Shown here: piece after piece, positions 10,145 through 19,035 of the stretch
Layout of the letters: the number at the start of each line of letters is the position of its first letter
Position numbering within the stretch: the first letter of the stretch is position 1
Assembly (NCBI GenBank): GCA_016713585.1
Contig: JADJOV010000023.1
Location: forward strand, 124,001 to 188,000
DNA length: 64,000 nucleotides
Source of the DNA: Bdellovibrionales bacterium
GTDB taxonomy: Bacteria; Bdellovibrionota; Bdellovibrionia; Bdellovibrionales; Bdellovibrionaceae
Reading direction: 5' to 3'
Program-made: the position numbers and the translations under genes
Notes under the pieces: model-generated
What the model saw: only the letters and a program-made list of their open reading frames with translations
Database searches by the model: none
Told to the model about the DNA's origin: nothing

Positions 10145-10204
10145 ATCGATTTCTCCAGATTTTATGGTTATCCCATGTCAAATTTGACTGAGTCTGGATT
10201 TATG

Positions 10205-10822
10205 TCAACGTTTTTTCGTTTTCACGGCTTTCAGCGCTGGCTTTGACGGCGACTTGACTGAGCTCCCACTTTTCTTCAACTTCTTGGTGCTCACCTTCTT
10301 CACGCTCAACTTAGTGGAGCTCACCTTCTTGGAGGTATCGGCCTTTATTCCAACTTTTTTTTGCACTGATTGTTTTTTCTTCGACTGTGTGACCATTTGT
10401 TCAAAAATCTCATCCTGGAGACCTAGCATTTTTTCCGCCTGAGGTCCCGGGACTTCGTGGTCATGTCCCAAAAGATGCAATAACCCATGAATCATCAAAT
10501 AGCCAAGCTCTTGCTCGAGGGGCAATTTGTGTTCCTTGGCTTGCCTCTGCAAGACATTCCAACAAAAAACCAGTTCCCCAAGGCTTTCATGATCTTCATT
10601 TTCAAAAGACAAAATATCAGTCGGATAATCCTTTCCCCGATATTTCCAATTTAATCGCTTGGCCTCGCCTTCTTTCAAAAATACAAGGGAAACTTCTAGA
10701 GCCTTCTGCTCAGGCGAAATTAGCTTCTTTTCGATTAAATGCTGAGAGGCATTTTTTAGCCAATTCTTAATAAAAGCTTCAGGAAGCCTCTCATCAACAT
10801 CACTCACAATAACTGCATTCAT
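10205..10822 (-). CDS. ybeY: Endoribonuclease YbeY with Lys-rich C-terminal tail
   Basis: rRNA-maturation RNase. The zinc-binding signature MIHGLLHLLGHDHE is at about residues 110-123. The family domain ends near residue 150; a further ~55 residues are extremely rich in Lys, Ser, Thr and Val, resembling a histone H1-like basic tail and not part of the standard family. ATG 10822 follows the pgpH stop at 10825 by 2 nt; a TTG at 10828 overlapping that stop is an alternative start. Function in rRNA processing is family knowledge; an RNA-binding role for the tail is inference. Confidence 0.9.
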   Translation of the reverse strand: MNAVIVSDVDERLPEAFIKNWLKNASQHLIEKKLISPEQKALEVSLVFLKEGEAKRLNWKYRGKDYPTDILSFENEDHESLGELVFCWNVLQRQAKEHKLPLEQELGYLMIHGLLHLLGHDHEVPGPQAEKMLGLQDEIFEQMVTQSKKKQSVQKKVGIKADTSKKVSSTKLSVKKVSTKKLKKSGSSVKSPSKPALKAVKTKKR

Positions 10823-10824
10823 AA

Positions 10825-13114
10825 TCAAGACCCCGCGCGTGGATAAGCGATCCTTTGATGATAGACGCCAATCAGGATTCTGACAAAAGCATTTTCGATT
10901 TTTTGGAGGTCTTTTAATGATAAATTACATTCATCGAGCTGGCCATCAGTATATTTCGCCCGAATAACTGCTTTGACAATGCTTTGCAATCGTTGCGGTG
11001 TCGGCTCGTCCAGACTTCGCCCCAGCCTCAATACTATCGGCAAGCATACAAAGTGCTGACTCTTTGTATTGAGGCTTAGGTCCAGGATAGCGAAACTGCT
11101 CCTCAGAAATACTCATCTTTGAATCAGGACGTTGATCCAGGGATTTGTTGTAAAAATAGGCAATGACAGTTGTCCCATGATGTTGAAGTATTGCATCAAT
11201 CAGCGGTTCCCCAAGCTTATACTGCATGGCAAGTTCGACCCCATCTTTCACATGGGAAACCAAAAGAGTTTTACTCATAAAAGGAGAAATATCATCATGG
11301 GGATTGACTCCTGCCTTTTGATTTTCAATAAAATAATTTGCATGGGTCATCTTACCAATATCGTGATAGTACGACATCACTTTGCCAAGCAGAGGATTGG
11401 CACCGATTTCTTCTGCCGCGGCTTCAACCATATTCCCAACCATCATCGAATGATGATAAGTGCCCGGAGCCCTCACAATCATTTGTTTGAGCAATGGATG
11501 ATTGAGATTGCTTAACTCGAGCAGCCTCACATCAGTGGTATAATGAAACACGGACTCCAAAAATGGAATCACCATCAGCGCTAGAAAACTCGAAAAATTC
11601 CTCCCAAAAAACCGGCCGGAATCACGAGCCAAACTTCCAATAGACTCTCATCCTGGCTAACCTTGCTCACAAAAAGTAAAAACCCTAAGATCAGCGCATT
11701 GATCAAACCGGTTCGAAAACCAGCCCAGTAAATATCATTTCTGCTTTTACACCCATACACACCTCGGGCTGCCGCAATTCCTCCCACCAAGGCCATGATC
11801 ATAAAAGAAAAATTGAAATCCTCCATCACCCCTAAACAAACCGCCAAAAATGCTGTGAATAACCAAACCACTTCACCGTAGGTGATGAGCAAGCCAACGA
11901 TCATGGAGCCCGCAGCAATCGGCGCTGCTGCCAAAAATACGGTATGACTAAAGATATGTCCAAAACGACTGACAAATGCCAAATCTGCAACAAAAAGGTA
12001 AAACTTTGTGAGGCCAACAACACACATGATTATGAGCATCATCACAATCAAGTCCTTAAAATGAACTTTCACCCGATTGAGAGTAAACCGTTGAATGTAA
12101 GAATAGAAAACCCAGACGCAAAGGCTCAGGACCAAGGCTAGAGCCAGTGCCATAAAGCTCTTTCGACGATCTGACTGCAGCGCTTCTATTTGCCGAAAAA
12201 TGGCTTTATGAAAGGGCTGTATCGCCTGCTCCCGAGGCACAATCACTTGGTTTCTTTTAATTGACATGGTCACCGGCAACACGGATTGCCTTGCCAGTTC
12301 TCGCCTTCGTGAGGTCTCACTTTTGTTGTAGGTCAAATTTGGCAGAAGAAGCGATCTGGCTAAAAACCAAAATTTGACTCCGATCCGCTTCATTGAACCG
12401 ATCGCCAGTTTTTTTATCTAAAGTTTGAAATTTTTCAGAATCCTGGAGATTCAAAATCTCACTTTTGTTCACCGTCACTTCCCGACCCGCCCCATTCCGC
12501 TGAATAATACGAGCCGTTACAAAATTTTGGGAAATTGGAATTACTCTTTCAGGTGACTCCGCTATCTTTTGGTCATACCATTTCTCAAGAATACGAACCA
12601 GGGCATCATCCAATCGAGGGTGAAAACGCGATTCATACAGCCACTCGAAAGAAATTTCTGGTACCGAAAATCCCAAATCATTTTCGAAACTTGCCTTCAG
12701 ATAAGCTAGATTCGGCTTTTTGTTCTCACGCATCGCTTGGCGGACATTCTTGAATGCTTTATAAATGTTAAGCACTGCCCGATCAAAAACTTCTGGATCA
12801 TAGTCATAAATAGGCAAAACAGCAGCTTCAACTTTAGCACGTTTGTCTTCCGTCGTTAGTTCGTCAACCATTTCAAAGCTGAAAGGGGAGATAAGATCAC
12901 GATTGACAACTTCACCGACGCGAAACTGGAGAGGAGCCTGAATCGGCAAAAACACCAAATACGAAAGTAAAATACAAAAAGCAAACACCAAGAACGAACT
13001 TCGAAAAAACAGCCGATCCTCCAAAAAGGTGAGAAACCTCCCGAGCTTTGTTCTTTCAAAACGAAGTGAATTGATCCAATCAGCAAAATTCTGTTCTGGA
13101 GATTCATAACTCAC
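10825..13114 (-). CDS. 7TM-HD cyclic-di-AMP phosphodiesterase PgpH-like (three apparent frameshifts)
   Basis: Membrane HD hydrolase of the 7TMR-HD (PgpH/YqfF) family. The joined order is an N-terminal cytoplasmic stretch and one TM (about residues 40-60), a large extracytoplasmic domain, a seven-helix membrane block (about 265-460), then a cytoplasmic HD domain with YHHSMMVGN and SYYHDIGKM plus the distal LADSIEA helix. The frame changes near 12330, 11592 and 11026; at the last two, deleting one base from a T or G run restores a family-like sequence. First gene of the envelope operon, next to ybeY as in many bacteria. Degrades c-di-AMP in characterised relatives; the substrate here is inferred. 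Confidence 0.87.
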
Positions 13115-13237
13115 ACGCTTTTGCGGAACTGATGCTTTTTCAGGCGATTTTGACTACTTTTTTCGCGGCGGTCCTTCATTGTCATCTTTTCGGATTTTTT
13201 TGTTTATTCCCAAGTCATTATCGAGTAGATCTGGACT

Positions 13238-14296
13238 ATGCCTCGACCCCCAGAAGATACCAAATCATTTTCGTCCCTAATGCAAATCGTTGCAGATCTG
13301 CGCAGTCCGGATGGCTGCCCTTGGGATCGCGTGCAGACCCACCAAAGCCTAGCTCCCTTCGCCATCGAAGAAGCCTACGAACTCGCCGAGATCCTGGATC
13401 ATGTCAGCGATGACACTCCCGCTTCGAACCTAGGTGATTCAAAACCAGTTGAGTCAAAAGGCGATTCAAAACCAGGCGATTCAAAGCTTGTTGATTCAAA
13501 ACTAAAGGACGAGCTCGGGGACCTTCTTTTTCAAGTGGCCCTGCATGCCCAAATCGCTCAAGAGCGAAAGGCCTTCACAATTGAAGACGTCCTACAAAAT
13601 TTGAATCAAAAGATGATTCGAAGACACCCCCACGTTTTCGCCGAAAGTCAGGTTAAGAATGTCGAGGAAGTCTGGACCCAGTGGGAAAAGATCAAAGCTG
13701 CTGAAAAAGTCAGAGAGAGGGCTGAGCACGGACAACATGAGAGAAAAAGCGACGGCCTGACCAGCAGACAGAGCGGCGAACAGAATAGCCACCAAACAAG
13801 CTCTTCAAAACTCATGAATAAAGGTATCTTCGATTTCCCACCGACTCTTCCGTCTCTTCAACGAGCATATAAGATTGGCACAAAAGCCCAGAAACGAAAG
13901 TTTGATTGGAATCACCTGAAAGACGTCCAAGCAAAATTAACTGAAGAGCTGACTGAGTTCCAGGAAGCCATTGAATCCAAAAACAAATCTGCCATGCAGG
14001 ATGAGCTTGGGGATGTCCTCTTTACAATTGCACAAATTGCACGACATCTCGAAATTGAACCTGAGCAAGCCCCTTCGAAATCAAATCATAAGTTTGAAAC
14101 ACGTTTCGAATCGATGCTTAAACTTGCCAGTGTGAAAGACCTTGCCTGGGAAAGCCTTTCCGATCCAGAAAAAGAAGCTCTTGAACGAGATCAAGACTTC
14201 ACACAAAAACTGAGCTCGTCAACAGTGCGGAAATTTCAACGGCGTTTTTTCGCCCGTTCAAATAAACAGAACATCAGCAGGCCAGCCAAAGAGTGA
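13238..14296 (+). CDS. mazG: Nucleoside triphosphate pyrophosphohydrolase MazG with internal insertions
   Basis: House-cleaning NTP pyrophosphatase with two MazG domains. Domain 1 begins LRSPDGCPWDRVQTHQSL with EEAYELAE (about residue 45) and DELGDLLFQVALHA; domain 2 has KLTEELTEFQEAI and DELGDVLFTIAQIARH. At 352 aa it is longer than the usual ~260. One insertion is a run of D/E-S-K repeats between the metal-binding helices of domain 1 (about residues 67-88, encoded by imperfect nucleotide repeats at about 13430-13506); another is a Ser/Gln/His-rich linker near residues 165-192. Divergent from pgpH across a 123-bp shared promoter region. Confidence 0.9.
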   Translation: MPRPPEDTKSFSSLMQIVADLRSPDGCPWDRVQTHQSLAPFAIEEAYELAEILDHVSDDTPASNLGDSKPVESKGDSKPGDSKLVDSKLKDELGDLLFQVALHAQIAQERKAFTIEDVLQNLNQKMIRRHPHVFAESQVKNVEEVWTQWEKIKAAEKVRERAEHGQHERKSDGLTSRQSGEQNSHQTSSSKLMNKGIFDFPPTLPSLQRAYKIGTKAQKRKFDWNHLKDVQAKLTEELTEFQEAIESKNKSAMQDELGDVLFTIAQIARHLEIEPEQAPSKSNHKFETRFESMLKLASVKDLAWESLSDPEKEALERDQDFTQKLSSSTVRKFQRRFFARSNKQNISRPAKE

Positions 14297-14369
14297 AACG
14301 TCGCAAGTTGATGCTTTGAACAACATATTGCGGCGTGCCGCCGATAGCTGCTTAAGATAATTTGAAGGA

Positions 14370-14979
14370 ATGGCATTCTTTGGAGTTACAGTTGAAAAAT
14401 TGGTCGTGTTTGGAAGCATCCTAAAGCAGAACGTCTGGAACTCGCCGCATGCGAAGGACTAGGGTTCCAGTTTTGCGTCCCAAAGAGGACCTATCAGATT
14501 GGACAAATGGTTCTTTATTTTCCAATCGACACTATCTTGCCAGAAGAATTTAAGGAACAAATGGGTTTAAGAGCTCCGGGACGAATCAAAACAATTCAAC
14601 TTCGTGGAGAATACAGTCAGGGATTTGTTTTTCCTCTGGAGGAAGCTGCCCGTCTTTTTTCAAAAGACTTCACACAATTACCCAGTGAAGAAATCACTCT
14701 TTTCTTTCGAGCGACAAAGTATGAGCCCCCTCAAAAATTTGTATTATGGGCGAGCTCTTGCCCCTTCCCGAGGGACAAGGTATCTACGACATAGAAAATG
14801 TTGATCGCTTTTTGGATGTATGGGCCGACCTGCAAGAAAAACAATGTGTGATCACTGAAAAATTAGAAGGCACAAATATTTCGGTGAGCAAAAGGAATTC
14901 CGAAATTTTTGTTTGTCAGCGGGCCAATTCAATTAAGGAGCTTGAAGGAATTGAAAATGTGGATTTTTCGAATTACTGA
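14370..14979 (+). pseudogene. Decayed DRB0094-family RNA ligase (5' half only)
   Basis: Three frames joined resemble the Deinococcus-type RNA ligase (DRB0094 family): a start MAFFGVTVEK, then HPKAERLELAACEG, then MVLYFPIDTILPEEF and IKTIQLRGEYSQG from the OB-like N-terminal domain, then TKYEPP, and finally CVITEKLEGTNISV, which carries the KxxG nucleotidyl-transferase lysine motif I. Frame changes lie near 14400 (a run of A) and near 14745. Translation stops at 14979, before nucleotidyltransferase motifs III-V, so at about 200 codons it has roughly half the family length. Truncation indicates a true relic, even if one frameshift is technical. Confidence 0.7.
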
Positions 14980-15359
14980 AAGATTGGTCGAATCCACAAG
15001 CTCTCCTAGGGTTCGATTTCTGTCCCCTGAGGCATAAAATTGACTCATGTCGTTATTATACAAGGTTTTTCTAATTGCCCGCAGAGCTCACGACGGAAAA
15101 TTAGATCAGTGCCTGAGTTCCCAGTAGTGGGCCCTTGTGTGCTGGCAACTTATTCAAGCTACATGTTCAAAACGCGAAATGAACTATAGAAGCTAAAATG
15201 TAAAGGAATTTTCTGGCTTTATGAATAAGTTGTCAGCACAGGCCTAGTTACGAAAAGGAAATTGCTGCTCATCGAGGGTGTTGAATTTCCAACTTCATCG
15301 TGAAAATGTCCTGGATTTCGCATGATCCACCGAGGGCGCCTAGCTAAAATACTAATCAC
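14980..15359. other. Intergenic stretch with inverted-repeat element
   Basis: No gene seen. It contains an 18-bp inverted repeat (15139-15156 with 15222-15239, one mismatch), giving a ~101-bp foldback element. Confidence 0.6.
15139..15239. repeat. Foldback (MITE-like) repeat element
   Basis: The left arm GTGCTGGCAACTTATTCA is repeated inverted at the right end with one mismatch. The left 40 bp (15141-15180) also occurs in inverted orientation at 16174-16210, sharing ATTTCGCGTTTTGA and GAATAAGTTGCC blocks. The two copies face each other around the toxin-antitoxin locus. No transposase is associated. Confidence 0.6.
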
Positions 15360-15674
15360 CTACGCAGCCTTAACACTAATTTTAAGCTTCAAGCCGGATC
15401 TTTGAACTTCATCTTGCAGCGCAAGCCTTACGAATTGAGCTTCAGAGCGGTGAAGTGATTCAGCAAAGTGCGCGGCTCTTGCTGCGCTGACCGTCTTACG
15501 ACCCTTTTCAATGTCACATAGATGTGATGGGGATATTTTAAGCTTCTTTGCAAAAGCAATTTGAGACATCTCTTCGCTGAGCCTGAGAGACTCAAGCAGC
15601 CCACCCAAGGTAAGAGGTCTGCCAGCTGCTTTTTCTAAAAATTTCATGGCATTGCTTTTCTTTTTAGTAATCAT
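15360..15674 (-). CDS. Xre-family antitoxin
   Basis: 104 aa helix-turn-helix protein. The HTH lies at about residues 38-60 (QIAFAKKLKISPSHLCDIEKG), the canonical Xre/Cro pattern. Its ATG overlaps the end of the upstream toxin frame by 11 nt, so the gene order is toxin-antitoxin as in higBA loci. It would neutralise the toxin and repress the shared promoter through a DNA palindrome at 15957-15969; that role is inferred from family and context. Confidence 0.8.
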   Translation of the reverse strand: MITKKKSNAMKFLEKAAGRPLTLGGLLESLRLSEEMSQIAFAKKLKISPSHLCDIEKGRKTVSAARAAHFAESLHRSEAQFVRLALQDEVQRSGLKLKISVKAA

Positions 15675-15944
15675 GTTTGCTCACCTCCTCTACAGAAACG
15701 AACTCAATATTGTTATCACTTTTAATCACATAAATGGCTCTATAAGCCCTACTTAATCTAAGTGACCTCTGGCCTTTACGATGTCCCTGAAGCGGTTCAT
15801 CGTGGTAACCAGGAGTTTTACGCACCTCAAGCAGCCCACGCTCTTCAACATCATCTACCCAAGCCTCCAGTGACTCAATAATGTGTCTTGAAGCTTCATG
15901 ATCTGTTTTTTAGCCTGTTTACTGATGACAACGCTGTAAATCAC
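15664..15944 (-). pseudogene. RelE/HigB-type toxin (frameshift near the N-terminus)
   Basis: About 93 codons. From GTG 15944 the frame reads VIYSVVISKQAKKQ, then the coding frame changes at a run of six A (about 15903-15908). The rest reads HIIESLEAWVDDVEERG, then PLQGHRKGQRSLRLSRAYRAIYVI, which is the RelE-superfamily pattern (leucine-x-gly, R-rich core strands). Whether the shift is a sequencing indel or true inactivation of a toxin cannot be decided here. Overlaps the Xre antitoxin start. Confidence 0.7.
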
Positions 15945-15950
15945 AAACTG

Positions 15951-15979
15951 AATATACACCTGTCAGGTGAAGTTGTAAA
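15951..15979 (-). promoter_or_regulatory. Toxin-antitoxin promoter and palindromic operator
   Basis: On the minus strand: TTTACA (15979-15974), a 17-nt spacer, TATATT (15956-15951). The spacer holds the perfect palindrome CACCTG-A-CAGGTG (15957-15969), a likely site for antitoxin binding. The -10 box ends only 7 nt before the GTG start, so the transcript may be leaderless. Confidence 0.65.
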
Positions 15980-16248
15980 GGCTTAACTAAAGGTTCTGTT
16001 GCAGTAATTTCAAATGAGTCCAGTTTGCAGAAATTCAGGACACAATCTGTGCTAAGTTGGTCTAATGAAAAGCAAAAGATTTAGATTTTCTAAAGATATC
16101 ATAAGGTTGTGTCGTCGATACGACACCTTTACTTGAGCGAGCGCACCGTAAAATGAAAACCGTTTGCGGACTAATTTCGCGTTTTGAGCTAGCATGGTGA
16201 ATAAGTTGCCATTACAGATTTGAGAATGAATACCACTCAGCTTGCTCT
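15980..16248. other. Intergenic stretch with second repeat copy
   Basis: Holds the inverted second copy of the 15141-15180 repeat at 16174-16210. No supported gene; a 23-codon ATG frame at 16065 has no recognisable similarity. Confidence 0.5.
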
Positions 16249-16473
16249 CTAAAATGAATGGGATCTAATTTTGACAACATCACCAACAAGCCAACCTAAG
16301 TCGCCCTTCTCTAACAACAGACTCGAATCAGGATTCAGAATTCTTTGACCTCGTCTTTCGATTCCAATCACTAATCCTCTCCCAGACTCTCGTATTCCAG
16401 AGTCTCTGATTTTCTTTCCTAAGTAGACAGAACCCTCGGTAATGGTCACTGGCAAGAGTCCAAAATTCTTATT
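16249..16473 (-). other. In-frame downstream RCK_C-like domain after amber stop
   Basis: Directly after the antiporter's TAG stop (16476-16474) the same frame stays open for 74 codons. It reads as a second TrkA-C-like domain (PVTITEGSVYLGKKI, GIERRGQRIL, GDLGWLVGD). Either a nonsense mutation truncated the antiporter, the stop is read through, or the base is miscalled. A separate start at 16455 is possible but would leave half a domain. Confidence 0.65.
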
Positions 16474-18480
16474 CTATAAGTCCGAGTTCAGAGCAACTTC
16501 AGTGGTCAGAAATCGATGAAAGATTTCTAGATCTTTATCTAGACCTATCATAGAAAGCTGATCTCTAGGCATGAGAATCTCGGTGGGTTGTGGCGCTTGA
16601 ATAACAAGGTTTCCGCGCCTAATAAGGACTATCGTGACTCCATGACTTTCACGTATCTTCAATTGTTCCAGACTCTTTCCGATCAGGGCCGACTCATCGG
16701 GGACCGTAAGTTCGAGGAGTCTAGCATCCCAAGGAGTCAGAGCTGATACTGCACCGGCTTTTGCCTCATCACGACTATCAAAATTTGCCTGGAATCTCGA
16801 TTCAAACCATCCATAGACTCGCCGAACTCTTTTTGGGAAAATCAACACGGCCAACGCAGAAAATATTAAAGAAAGAATCAAAGCATCCACAAAGGAAAAA
16901 AACTCTGTTGAAAGATGAACAAATAACAAAAAACTTAATCCATAGCGAATCGCTAGCATTGCCGAAAACAAAGATGTGTTTTGCCTCGGCATTGGCGCTG
17001 GAGTCGACCCCGACGGCCCGGCTGATCCCATCTTGGGTTGGCTAAATGCCATGGCCCAAAAAAAAGGGATCGCAAGGATGATCGCAATAAGGTTGGGTAT
17101 GAGTCCTGAAAATCTCTCTGGCAATACTTCCAATATCGAAAAGAGGTGCTGCCAATGCTTTACGCCAAAAAAAATCATCAACACCACTATCCCATTCGTC
17201 AGGACAATCACCATCACTTTTCTTAGCCAAACTGTCCATGTCGGAAAAATCGAAGCGCTATGAATCGCCGCCTGATATTTTTCAAGAATCTTTGATATCG
17301 GCAATGGCAGACGGCGTTCAACAATTTCCACGATTTTCTCTGAGGACAGAATGGAAAAGGGTGTAAACATCGTGGTCAGGACTGCCACGCCCAAAACGAC
17401 TGGCGATAGGAACGGGCTCGTTATGCCAAGACTGTCGCCAAGCCCTACAATAATAAAGCTAAACTCACCGATTTGAATCATGCTGGCTGCTGACTGAAGT
17501 CCGTGCCGAAGCGACCGTCCTGTGACAAGAACTCCAATAGCTACACCAACAAATTTTCCGCAAATCAGGACCATCGCCAAAATCACAATCATTCCGGCAT
17601 TTTCAAATAAGAGTGTCGGATTAATAAGCATTCCGACGGAGACAAAAAACACAGCACCAAAAAAATTCTTAACAGGACGAAAGACATTCTCTAGTGTCTT
17701 CGACCAGACGGTTTCCGCAATAATCGATCCTGTGAGAAAGGCACCAAGAGCAGGAGAAAATCCTGCGAACGAGGCGACGACCGCCATGGCAAGACAAAGA
17801 CCAACGCCTGCAATCAATGCAGTCTCATCATTTGTCCACTTTTTGACTTTCGACAGCAAAGAGGGAAGCAAGAAAATACCTGCGACGTACCAGGCGATCA
17901 AATACGCGCCCAAGCGAAACAGCTGAAGAACCATCTGAGTCCCCTCAAACTGTTTTGTCACTGAAATCGTCGACAGGAGAACGAGCAAAATAATTGCCGC
18001 AATATCTTCAACAATAAGAATACCCAAAACAATTGAGGCAAATCTTCGTCCTTGAAGTTTAAGATCCTCAAAAGAATGTGCAATCACCGCCGTCGACGAA
18101 ATTGCAAGACAGCCTCCAAGGAACAAGCGATCCATGGGTTGCCAGCCCAATAGATGGGCTACCGTAATTCCCAAGAACATCAAGAAAAAGATCTCGATAG
18201 TCCCAGCCACCAAAGAAACCCCGCCAAGTCGCATCAGCTTTTTGTAACTAAACTCGAGTCCAAGGCCAAACAAAAGAAAGATGACCCCGATTTCGCCCCA
18301 GATCTTTATATTTGCAGAATCTTTAATCGTCGGCAGGTAAGGAAAGCTAGGCCCAGCCAAAAAACCAGAAATGATATACCCGAGAACCACAGGAAGCTTG
18401 AGCAAGCGAAACAAAACCGAAACAAGTCCTGCGAGACCCAATATAACTGCAAGATCGATTATCAATTGTGGCAGATGCAT
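16474..18480 (-). CDS. KefB/CPA2-type monovalent cation:proton antiporter with RCK_C domain
   Basis: 668 aa from ATG 18480 (MHLPQLIIDLAVILG); an upstream in-frame ATG adds 15 polar residues and is less likely. About 12-13 transmembrane helices of the Na+/H+ exchanger fold occupy residues 1-390, with GFSPALGAFLTGS and a CPA2-like GLGLEFSYKKL. A further membrane block and linker follow, then a TrkA-C (RCK_C) domain at about 570-660. Proteins of this type exchange K+ or Na+ for protons. The reading frame continues past the amber stop into a second RCK_C-like domain. Confidence 0.88.
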   Translation of the reverse strand: MHLPQLIIDLAVILGLAGLVSVLFRLLKLPVVLGYIISGFLAGPSFPYLPTIKDSANIKIWGEIGVIFLLFGLGLEFSYKKLMRLGGVSLVAGTIEIFFLMFLGITVAHLLGWQPMDRLFLGGCLAISSTAVIAHSFEDLKLQGRRFASIVLGILIVEDIAAIILLVLLSTISVTKQFEGTQMVLQLFRLGAYLIAWYVAGIFLLPSLLSKVKKWTNDETALIAGVGLCLAMAVVASFAGFSPALGAFLTGSIIAETVWSKTLENVFRPVKNFFGAVFFVSVGMLINPTLLFENAGMIVILAMVLICGKFVGVAIGVLVTGRSLRHGLQSAASMIQIGEFSFIIVGLGDSLGITSPFLSPVVLGVAVLTTMFTPFSILSSEKIVEIVERRLPLPISKILEKYQAAIHSASIFPTWTVWLRKVMVIVLTNGIVVLMIFFGVKHWQHLFSILEVLPERFSGLIPNLIAIILAIPFFWAMAFSQPKMGSAGPSGSTPAPMPRQNTSLFSAMLAIRYGLSFLLFVHLSTEFFSFVDALILSLIFSALAVLIFPKRVRRVYGWFESRFQANFDSRDEAKAGAVSALTPWDARLLELTVPDESALIGKSLEQLKIRESHGVTIVLIRRGNLVIQAPQPTEILMPRDQLSMIGLDKDLEIFHRFLTTEVALNSDL

Positions 18481-18534
18481 TGTTAAATTTACCTCAACAA
18501 GAGTGAAATGAGTCCTCTGGCTCAAGATTCCAAA

Positions 18535-19035
18535 TTATTTTCTGGACCGCCTTTGGTAAGTGCAAAACCGAAAAGGAAAGGGTTTTTCTCGCGGAGACTC
18601 CTCGATCAGCTCAAATTCGTCTAGGTTAATCTCAGGAAAAAACGTGTCTCCCTCAAAAGGCTGATCAATCACAGTCAAATAAATCCGGTCAGTCACGTGA
18701 CGACTTGCCGAATAGATTTCCCCGCCACCAATAATAAAAACTTCCTCTGGCCAATCTTCTGTCATCTCTTCCGCGACCTTAAGGGCCTCATCGATTGAGG
18801 TCACAAAGCGGACATCGTCTTCCTCACTCTCCATTTCGCTACGACTAACAACAATATGAAACCGCTCCGGCAAATGGTCCGGCAGGGACTCAAACGTTTT
18901 TCGCCCCATAATTAATATTTTACCCTGAGTCTTATTCTTAAAAAACTTCAAATCCTCTGGAATTCTCCACGGGAGGGTATTATCTTTGCCGATCACTCGA
19001 TTCGCTGACATAGCCGCGATTTGAGAAATTTTCAT
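18535..19035 (-). CDS. folA: Dihydrofolate reductase
   Basis: 166 aa, normal length. Starts MKISQIAAMSANRVIGKDNTL with the LPWRIPEDLKFFK substrate loop and IMGRKTFESLP, plus IIGGGEIY near residue 103. Reduces dihydrofolate to tetrahydrofolate, replenishing the cofactor used by ThyA. Its ATG overlaps the thyA stop by 4 nt, so the two are translationally coupled. Confidence 0.96.
   Translation of the reverse strand: MKISQIAAMSANRVIGKDNTLPWRIPEDLKFFKNKTQGKILIMGRKTFESLPDHLPERFHIVVSRSEMESEEDDVRFVTSIDEALKVAEEMTEDWPEEVFIIGGGEIYSASRHVTDRIYLTVIDQPFEGDTFFPEINLDEFELIEESPREKPFPFRFCTYQRRSRK

Noticed and set aside
16065..16136. 23-codon frame starting MKSKRF near a TGTCC-like end sequence
   Set aside because: Looked like a transposase start or IS end, but there is no further match and no paired terminal repeat.
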